11,034 nt of DNA from an uncultured Eubacteriales bacterium (GTDB lineage: Bacteria; Bacillota; Clostridia; Oscillospirales; CAG-272), in assembly GCA_900546315.1 (NCBI GenBank), contig URCP01000093.1, forward strand, positions 1 to 11,034. Reading direction: 5' to 3'. Positions within the stretch are counted from its first letter, which is position 1; every line of letters begins with the position of its first letter. The notes under the pieces are model-generated. The model had not been told where the DNA came from. It saw nothing but the letters and a program-made list of their open reading frames with translations, and ran no database searches. Shown piece after piece: positions 6,632 to 11,034 of this stretch. Both the position numbers and the translations under genes were made by a program.

Positions 6632-6654
6632 CCGCCGCTCACGGCGGATTTTTT
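6632..6654 (+). terminator. Rho-independent terminator of the nucleotidyltransferase gene
   Basis: CCGCCG (6632-6637) pairs with CGGCGG (6642-6647) around the loop CTCA and is followed by ATTTTTT. It starts 13 bases after the stop codon. Confidence 0.9.
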
Positions 6655-6715
6655 ATTCCCCCGGTTATGCGATAAACGCTGCCAAAATATATCGATATAA
6701 GCATACCATCAGCAC

Positions 6716-6744
6716 TATATAGCCCGTCGCTCATCATTTGTCAA
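6716..6744 (-). promoter_or_regulatory. Possible leftward promoter
   Basis: On the minus strand, TTGACA (6739-6744) and TATATA (6716-6721) are separated by 17 bases. A second TTGACA occurs 19 bases further upstream (6758-6763) without a matching -10. Transcription would run towards and antisense to the nucleotidyltransferase gene. No gene starts there: the only short frame (about 21 codons) lacks a ribosome binding site. Confidence 0.35.
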
Positions 6745-6785
6745 AAGCCCGATAAATTGTCAAATTACACATATATCCGCTATGC

Positions 6786-6801
6786 GTTAGCACCGGCTAA
6801 C
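6786..6801. promoter_or_regulatory. Inverted repeat, operator or hairpin
   Basis: GTTAGC-ACCG-GCTAAC is a perfect inverted repeat with 6-base arms and a 4-base centre. It is not followed by a T-run, so it is not a terminator. It shares TTAG/CTAA halves with the MarR operators but with a 6-base instead of a 4-base spacer. The binder is unknown. Confidence 0.35.
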
Positions 6802-6942
6802 CAAACCTGTGATGTAATAAAATACCATTAAATCCATATATTATTTAACGCCGGAATATTTTACGGATAATTCCATATCACACCGCAAAATTTTCGTTTT
6901 TTGCCGTCAAAAAAAGTTGATATTTTTTTGTGAAAAGTATAG

Positions 6943-6968
6943 CTTTTTGGCGAAAAAAAGTGTATAAT
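6943..6968 (+). promoter_or_regulatory. Probable promoter of the hydrogenase-sensor operon
   Basis: TATAAT at 6963-6968 is a perfect -10 box, but the -35 position (TAGCTT, 6940-6945) matches TTGACA poorly. The spacer carries a near-symmetric CTTTTT-GGCG-AAAAAAAG (6943-6960). A similar T-run/GC-core/A-run lies about 45 bases upstream (6897-6916). This suggests a promoter that depends on an activator or is covered by a repressor. The expected leader is about 105 bases. Confidence 0.5.
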
Positions 6969-6980
6969 ATATGGGTAAGG

Positions 6981-7040
6981 ATATGCGCGTTATGCGGCTT
7001 TTGCATAGTCGTTATCTACCTGCCGCGGCGGTCCGCATAT
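6981..7040 (+). other. Leader with mutually exclusive stems
   Basis: CCGCATAT (7033-7040) can pair either with TATGCGG (6991-6997) or with ATATGCG (6981-6987). TATGC (6991-6995) can instead pair locally with GCATA (7003-7007). The alternatives exclude one another and lie in the 5' leader of the operon. No known riboswitch class is recognised, so this is only a structural possibility. Confidence 0.25.
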
Positions 7041-7081
7041 AACTATTTTTATATTCCCTTCAAGGAGGATCAGCACTTCAG

Positions 7082-7579
7082 ATGAAAAAGAAGTTAACAA
7101 CAGTCACGTTCAAGGGCACTCCTGAGCAGGCGGAAAAGCTTGACGCCCTCATCGCGGCAAACAAGGATATCAAGGGCGCCGCAATGCCCGTCCTTCAGGG
7201 CGCGCAGGAAATCTACGGCTACCTGCCCGAGGAAGTCATACGCCGCATCGCCGCGGGTCTCGGCCACCCGTTCGAGGAGATCTACGGCATCGCCACCTTC
7301 TATTCCCAGTTCTCTCTCAACCCGAAGGGCGACGTCGCGATCGCGGTATGTCTCGGTACCGCCTGCTACGTCAAGGGCTCCGGACAGGTCATGGAGCGCA
7401 TCGAAAAGAAGCTGAACATCGAGCCGGGCGCTACCACCTCCGACGGACGTGTGTCGCTTGAGGCTACCCGCTGCATCGGCGCGTGCGGTCTCGCACCCGT
7501 CCTGACCGTCAACGGCACCGTTTACGGCAGACTCGTCCCGAACGACGTCGACAAAATCCTCGCCGAATACCTCGGCTGA
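7082..7579 (+). CDS. NuoE/HydC-like [2Fe-2S] thioredoxin-fold subunit
   Basis: A 165-residue protein of the complex I 24-kDa family (NuoE, HydC, HndA). The N-terminal helical part contains VLQGAQEIYGYLPEE and the conserved GIATFYSQF. The thioredoxin-like half carries four cluster cysteines: Cys90 and Cys95 (CLGTAC) and Cys131 and Cys135 (CIGAC). These hold one [2Fe-2S] cluster that passes electrons between a flavin subunit and hydrogenase or ferredoxin partners. It opens a seven-gene run that continues to the window edge; a matching NuoF/HydB subunit is not present in the window. AAGGAGG precedes the ATG at an unusually long 13-base spacing, with no better start nearby. It may be an electron-transfer partner of the downstream HydS-like protein or of a bifurcating hydrogenase encoded further right (inference). 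Confidence 0.92.
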   Translation: MKKKLTTVTFKGTPEQAEKLDALIAANKDIKGAAMPVLQGAQEIYGYLPEEVIRRIAAGLGHPFEEIYGIATFYSQFSLNPKGDVAIAVCLGTACYVKGSGQVMERIEKKLNIEPGATTSDGRVSLEATRCIGACGLAPVLTVNGTVYGRLVPNDVDKILAEYLG

Positions 7580-7639
7580 GAATACATAAGTCCGGCTGAA
7601 CCGTAATTTCGGATTATTATCCGGGAAAGGGCAACAAAA

Positions 7640-8026
7640 ATGACGATCTCAAAGATCAAAGACCTGCTTTCGGCAGAGGTCCTCGCCGACGGCGACCTCT
7701 CGCAGGACGTTTCGTCCGCCTGCGGGAGCGACATGATGAGCGACGTGCTCGCTTACGTGAAGGATCAGGCGGTCCTTCTCACCGGACTCGTCAACACGCA
7801 GGTTGTCCGCACCGCCGAGATGATGGATATGATCTGCATTGTCTTCGTCAGAAACAAAAGACCGACCGGCGAGATGATTGACCTCGCGATGGAGCACGGC
7901 ATAGTGCTGCTCTCGACGTCCCTCAGGATGTACGAGGCGTGCGGTATACTCTACTCGGAGGGGCTGAACCGGCGAGGAACCGGAGAGTCTCACACCGAGG
8001 CGGCGTGCGGTGAGTGCCATGTCTGA
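7640..8026 (+). CDS. DRTGG domain protein
   Basis: A 128-residue, single-domain protein resembling the DRTGG domain known from the N-terminal part of some phosphotransacetylases and from CBS-domain proteins. Landmarks are SDMMSDVLAY (30-39), LTGLVNTQVVRTAEMMDM (47-64) and PTGEMIDLAMEHGIVLL (75-91). Family members are often labelled serine kinase of HPr by name transfer, but no kinase motif is visible here, so a regulatory or ligand-binding role is more likely. The tail carries two cysteines (CGEC, 123-126) close to the end. AAAGGG lies 8 bases before the ATG, and 60 bases separate it from the NuoE-like gene. Its stop overlaps the next gene. It is related to the second DRTGG-like gene on the other side of the hydrogenase gene. 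Confidence 0.8.
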   Translation: MTISKIKDLLSAEVLADGDLSQDVSSACGSDMMSDVLAYVKDQAVLLTGLVNTQVVRTAEMMDMICIVFVRNKRPTGEMIDLAMEHGIVLLSTSLRMYEACGILYSEGLNRRGTGESHTEAACGECHV

Positions 8027-8444
8027 ACCGCTCCGCTTCCACTATGACGTGAACGGCAAGGATTTCACCTCGGCAGGCAAGGCGTCGGTCGACGTGAAGA
8101 AGAATCTGAGGCTGCTCGGGCTGTCGCCGGAGATCGTGCGCCGCGTTTCGATCGCGATGTACGAGGGGGAGATCAACATGGTCATCCACGCGGGCGGCGG
8201 CGTCGCCGACGTGTCGGTCGACGAGGGCGGCATCACGATAATCCTCGAGGATCACGGTCCGGGAATTGAGGATATCTCTCTTGCGATGCAGGAGGGGTAC
8301 TCGACGGCTCCGGACAATATAAGACAGCTCGGCTTCGGCGCCGGGATGGGGCTTCCGAACATGAAGCGCTATACTGACGAGATGGATATCGAATCGGTCG
8401 TCGGCTCCGGCACGAAGATCACAATGAGGGTAAATATCTCCTAG
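8019..8444 (+). CDS. RsbW/SpoIIAB-like GHKL ATP-binding protein
   Basis: A 141-residue stand-alone ATPase domain of the anti-sigma-factor kinase type. The N box is AMYEGEINMVIHAGG (46-60, Glu49/Glu51 and Asn53), the G1 box LEDHGPGIED (76-85) and the G2 box GFGAGMGL (105-112). The closing strand GSGTKI (129-134) completes the Bergerat fold. RsbW and SpoIIAB bind a sigma factor and phosphorylate an antagonist on serine; whether this protein does either is unknown, as no sigma factor or STAS-domain partner is in the window. I chose the ATG at 8019, 4 bases after GGTGAG, giving an 8-base overlap with the DRTGG gene. A GTG at 8010 would add three residues. Its place directly before the hydrogenase gene suggests it transmits or receives that protein's signal. 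Confidence 0.85.
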   Translation: MSEPLRFHYDVNGKDFTSAGKASVDVKKNLRLLGLSPEIVRRVSIAMYEGEINMVIHAGGGVADVSVDEGGITIILEDHGPGIEDISLAMQEGYSTAPDNIRQLGFGAGMGLPNMKRYTDEMDIESVVGSGTKITMRVNIS

Positions 8445-8494
8445 GAACAAAAGGGAGACGCTGATTCTGTCAGAGTATCCCGAAGGAGGTCAAG

Positions 8495-9790
8495 ATGGGA
8501 AGCTATACGCATTCCGTCACGCTCGACGTCTCGAAGTGCACCGGCTGTACTACCTGTCTGAGGCATTGCCCGACCGAGGCGATACGCGTCCGGAACGGTC
8601 ACGCCGAGATAGACAGTACGAGGTGCATCGACTGCGGGGTCTGCATACGAGAATGCCCGCATCAGGCAAAGCGTCCGACTTTCCTGCCTTTTTCGGACTT
8701 CGCGGACGGAAGGTTCGCGCACAGATACAAGATAGCGCTGCCGGCGCCCGCGCTCTACGGACAGTTCGGCGGCATAGACGACATCGACTACATAATCGAG
8801 GGGCTGTACGGCATCGGGTTCGACGATGTCTATGAGGTGGCTTCCTCGGCTGAGATGGTGTCGGCTTACACGAGGACATATATGTCGACGCCGGGCATAC
8901 GGAAGCCTGTGATCAGCTCCGCCTGCCCGGTGATAGTCAGGCTTATAACGCTGAGATTCCCTTTTCTCAAGGACAACATCCTGCCGATGCTTCCTCCGAT
9001 GGAGGTCGCGGCGGCGGCGGCGAGGAAGCGCGCGAAGGAGAGGCATCCGGAGCTTTCGGACGACGATATCCTGACCTGCTTCATCTCTCCCTGCCCGGCG
9101 AAGGTTAGTTATGTAAAGAACGGGTTCGCGGGTTATAAGAGTGAGGTCGACTGTGTGCTCTCGGTCGCGGATGTGTACTTTTCGCTTCTGCACGCGCTCA
9201 AGCATATCGAGATACCGGAGCGTTCCTGCGAGACGGGGGCTTTAGGGGTCGGCTGGGCGTCGTCGGGCGGAGAATCCACCGCGATATTCAACGATAAATA
9301 CCTCGCGACAGACGGCATCGAGAACTGCGTCAGGGTGCTCGACCAGATTGAGAACGGGAATATACAGGGGCTTGAGTTCATCGAGCTGAATGCCTGTCCC
9401 GGCGGCTGTGTCGGCGGCACGATGACGATCGAGAATCCGTTCATCGCGAGGGCGAGGCTCCTGTCTCTGCGGCGGTATCTGCCGATAACGCAGAATCAGC
9501 CGCCGCTCGGCGAGAAATACATCCCGGCGGATTATTTCTTCGATTCCCTCCCGCAGGACGTACCGTGCGCGAAGCTCTCGGACAATCTCGCGACGAGCAT
9601 GATGATGATGTCGGAGATCGAGAGAATACGGCGGACGCTTCCCGGGATAGACTGCGGAGCGTGCGGAGCGCCGTCCTGCCGCGCTTTCGCTGAGGATATC
9701 GTCCGTGGCATCGCGGGAGACCGTATTTGCCCGGTGATGAGCATGAGACAGGCGGACAACAGGAAATCTGACAAGGAGGACCCGGAATGA
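8495..9790 (+). CDS. hydS: Putative sensory [FeFe] hydrogenase (HydS, group C/D type)
   Basis: A 431-residue iron-sulfur protein. Residues 1-60 hold two ferredoxin-type [4Fe-4S] sites (Cys15/18/21/25 with 54, and Cys44/47/50/54 with 25). The central H domain keeps the four ligands of the H-cluster: Cys144 (SSACP), Cys200 (SPCPAK) and Cys301/Cys305 (NACPGGC). A C-terminal site CX2CX4CX16C (Cys387, 390, 395, 412) is the extra cluster typical of HydS proteins, and no PAS domain follows. Compared with catalytic enzymes such as CpI, the proton-relay Cys299 is Ala143, and the cluster-contacting Met353 and Met497 are Ser198 and Asn299; Lys203 is kept. This points to slow chemistry and an H2 or redox sensing role. 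AAGGAGGT sits 4 bases before the ATG. Maturation would need HydEFG, not in this window. Confidence 0.88.
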   Translation: MGSYTHSVTLDVSKCTGCTTCLRHCPTEAIRVRNGHAEIDSTRCIDCGVCIRECPHQAKRPTFLPFSDFADGRFAHRYKIALPAPALYGQFGGIDDIDYIIEGLYGIGFDDVYEVASSAEMVSAYTRTYMSTPGIRKPVISSACPVIVRLITLRFPFLKDNILPMLPPMEVAAAAARKRAKERHPELSDDDILTCFISPCPAKVSYVKNGFAGYKSEVDCVLSVADVYFSLLHALKHIEIPERSCETGALGVGWASSGGESTAIFNDKYLATDGIENCVRVLDQIENGNIQGLEFIELNACPGGCVGGTMTIENPFIARARLLSLRRYLPITQNQPPLGEKYIPADYFFDSLPQDVPCAKLSDNLATSMMMMSEIERIRRTLPGIDCGACGAPSCRAFAEDIVRGIAGDRICPVMSMRQADNRKSDKEDPE

Positions 9791-10122
9791 CTGTCAAGGA
9801 AATCTCCGGAAAGCTCGGGCTCGGCGTGATTTCTCTCCCGGAGCCCGACCGCGAGGTGAGGGACGTCTACATCGGCGACCTGCTCTCGTGGGTGATGGGG
9901 CGCGCCCCGGCGGATTCGGCGTGGATCACGATCATGTCGAACATAAATATCTGCGCGGTCGCGACGCTCGCGGACACCGCCTGCGTCATCCTGGCGGAAG
10001 GAGTCACACCCGACCCGCCGGCGCTCGAGGCGGCTTCGACCAAGGGGATAAACGTCCTCACGTCGGATAAGACCTCCTACCGCGTCGCGGCGGAGCTCGC
10101 CATGCTCGGCGTCGGCGTCTGA
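9787..10122 (+). CDS. DRTGG-like domain protein, second copy
   Basis: A 111-residue protein with the same pattern as the DRTGG protein upstream of the hydrogenase: GDLLSWVMG (30-38) corresponds to SDMMSDVLAY, ATLADTACVILAEG (59-72) to VRTAEMMDMICIVFVR, and EAASTKGINVL (81-91) to DLAMEHGIVLL. The family arginine of the RTA motif is missing here (VATLAD), so ligand binding may differ. The start overlaps the hydrogenase stop as ATGA, with AAGGAGGA 6 bases upstream, so its translation is coupled to hydrogenase synthesis. It probably forms part of the same signalling complex (inference). It may pair with the first DRTGG protein. Confidence 0.75.
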   Translation: MTVKEISGKLGLGVISLPEPDREVRDVYIGDLLSWVMGRAPADSAWITIMSNINICAVATLADTACVILAEGVTPDPPALEAASTKGINVLTSDKTSYRVAAELAMLGVGV

Positions 10123-10134
10123 CGGAGGAGCGGG

Positions 10135-10869
10135 ATGGAGCGGTATTTCTACGATTTTCACCTTCATTCCTGTCTCTCCCCCTGCGCGGACAATGACATG
10201 ACGCCGTCGAATATCGCGGGCATGGGAATGCTCGCGGGGCTTCAGATACTCGCGCTGACCGACCACAACTCAACCGCAAACTGTCCGGCGTTCTTCAGAG
10301 CGGCGGAGGCGGTCGGGGTGATACCGGTTCCGGGAATGGAGCTCGAGACCGCGGAGAATATCCACGTCGTGTGCCTTTTTGAGACGCTTTCCGGAGCGAT
10401 GAGCTTCGGGGAGGAGGTCGCGGGAAGACGGTTACCGATAAAGAACCGCCCGGAGATTTACGGCGAACAGCTGATAGTCGACCATGAGGACAACATTCTG
10501 GGTTCAGACCCGAAGCTGCTTGTCGTCGCGACCGGCATCGCGCTTGACGAGGTCCCGGAGCTGGTTGAGCGCCACGGCGGCGTCTGCTACCCAGCGCACA
10601 TAGACCGACCCTCGAACGGCATAATCGCGATACTCGGCGACATTCCGCCGGATTTTCCGGCTGAGTGCGTTGAACTGAACGATATGTCAAAGCGAGAAGA
10701 GCTCATGAAGTCGCACCCTTCCCTTTCCGGAAAGAAATTCCTGTCGGGGAGCGACGCGCACAGGCTCGACGCGATACGGGACGCCGAACACACGATATAT
10801 CTTGACGGGGACACCCCCGACGAGATACGAAAAAACCTTGTAAAGTCAATAAAACTCGGAAGAATATGA
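10135..10869 (+). CDS. PHP domain phosphoesterase
   Basis: A 244-residue stand-alone PHP (polymerase and histidinol phosphatase) domain. Metal-binding motifs appear in order: HxH at His9/His11 (DFHLHS), Asp43-His44 (LTDHNS), Glu69 (GMELET) with His77, His155 (CYPAHID), and Asp207/His209 (GSDAHR). All expected ligands are present, so it should be an active metal-dependent phosphoesterase. Relatives cleave phosphate from nucleotides (for example TrpH/YciV-type enzymes acting on 3',5'-bisphosphates or short RNA ends) or from phosphorylated small molecules. Here its substrate is unknown. The location between a DRTGG-like protein and two ATPase-domain proteins allows the guess that it removes a phosphate or nucleotide signal made by the system. 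GGAGGAG precedes the ATG by 4 bases. The stop overlaps the next gene as ATGA. Confidence 0.88.
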   Translation: MERYFYDFHLHSCLSPCADNDMTPSNIAGMGMLAGLQILALTDHNSTANCPAFFRAAEAVGVIPVPGMELETAENIHVVCLFETLSGAMSFGEEVAGRRLPIKNRPEIYGEQLIVDHEDNILGSDPKLLVVATGIALDEVPELVERHGGVCYPAHIDRPSNGIIAILGDIPPDFPAECVELNDMSKREELMKSHPSLSGKKFLSGSDAHRLDAIRDAEHTIYLDGDTPDEIRKNLVKSIKLGRI

Positions 10870-11034
10870 AAGAATTATCCCTTCACATCCTTGATATAGC
10901 CGAGAATTCGGCGAAAGCGGGCGCGGGGCTCATCGGGATTTCGATTACCGAGAAGGGCGGCATCCTCACCCTGAGGATAACCGACGACGGGTGCGGGATG
11001 AAGCCGGAGATGCTGTCGCGGGTCACTGACCCGT
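10866..11034 (+). CDS. GHKL ATP-binding protein, 5' part only
   Basis: The first 56 codons of a gene that runs off the right edge. The N box ILDIAENSAKAGA and the G1 box ITDDGCGM show a Bergerat-fold ATPase. The N box resembles histidine kinase or MutL-type members more than the RsbW-like protein encoded at 8019-8444, so the two are not simple duplicates. It starts inside the PHP stop codon (ATGA). The missing part would show whether it is a lone ATPase domain or a longer kinase. Confidence 0.8.
   Translation, partial: MKELSLHILDIAENSAKAGAGLIGISITEKGGILTLRITDDGCGMKPEMLSRVTDP

Larger units (their letters stand above)
6655..6960. other. Gene-free AT-rich intergenic stretch
   Basis: About 300 bases with no reading frame that has a ribosome binding site. 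It contains a 12-base self-complementary run TATATCGATATA (6688-6699), a hairpin GTTAGC-ACCG-GCTAAC (6786-6801), two TTGTCAA repeats (6738-6744 and 6757-6763), and a T-tract/GC-core/A-tract element (6897-6916) with a similar one at 6943-6960. It probably carries the control region of the hydrogenase-family operon downstream, but no known riboswitch or RNA could be recognised. Confidence 0.6.

Noticed and set aside
6640..6715. Small leftward protein gene after the possible antisense promoter
   Set aside because: The only frame is about 21 codons without a ribosome binding site, and it overlaps the terminator.
6928..6950. Rex redox-repressor site upstream of the hydrogenase-family operon
   Set aside because: Only the left half (TTGTGA) resembles a Rex half-site; the matching right half is absent.
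7640..8026. HPr serine kinase
   Set aside because: The name is often attached to DRTGG proteins, but no P-loop or kinase motif is present in the 128 residues.

Overview
The window looks like chromosomal DNA of an anaerobic, GC-rich member of the Clostridia, probably an Oscillospiraceae-like gut bacterium. The evidence is an [FeFe]-hydrogenase-family gene cluster, a Firmicutes-type heterodimeric ABC exporter pair behind a MarR repressor, near-universal strong AGGAGG ribosome binding sites, and GC-rich genes separated by AT-rich gaps with textbook TTGACA/TATAAT promoters. The taxon is an inference. No rRNA, tRNA, CRISPR array, transposase or phage gene was seen.

Left part (1-1546): two genes read leftwards, a GNAT acetyltransferase ending in a bidirectional terminator and an AraC-type regulator that starts with TTG. 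A 305-bp gap (1547-1851) holds divergent promoters. On the right-hand side this gap carries a row of regularly spaced TTAG-N4-CTAA operators and then a perfect 20-bp hairpin. The gap drives a tightly coupled operon: MarR regulator, then two ABC half-transporters (1852-5997). The motifs show a heterodimer with one degenerate and one catalytic ATP site, like TM287/288 or BmrCD. The likely circuit is MarR repression relieved by a drug or toxic metabolite that the pump then exports.

Middle (5998-7081): a compound hairpin repeat element, then an orphan MNT-fold nucleotidyltransferase (MntA-like) with its own consensus promoter and terminator, then about 430 bp without a gene.

Right part (7082 to the edge): a one-direction operon with very short gaps or overlaps. 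In order it encodes a NuoE/HydC-like [2Fe-2S] protein, a DRTGG-domain protein, an RsbW-like ATPase/kinase domain protein, a putative sensory [FeFe] hydrogenase (HydS, group C/D features), a second DRTGG-like protein, a PHP-domain phosphoesterase, and a second, different GHKL ATPase cut by the window edge. The hydrogenase keeps the four H-cluster cysteines but lacks the proton-relay cysteine and both conserved methionines near the cluster. It therefore looks like an H2/redox sensor wired to a signalling set rather than a bulk H2 producer. This operon is the best candidate for an insufficiently described system.

A repeat family built of hairpins occurs three times (1-50, 1763-1828, 6002-6136), always between genes.
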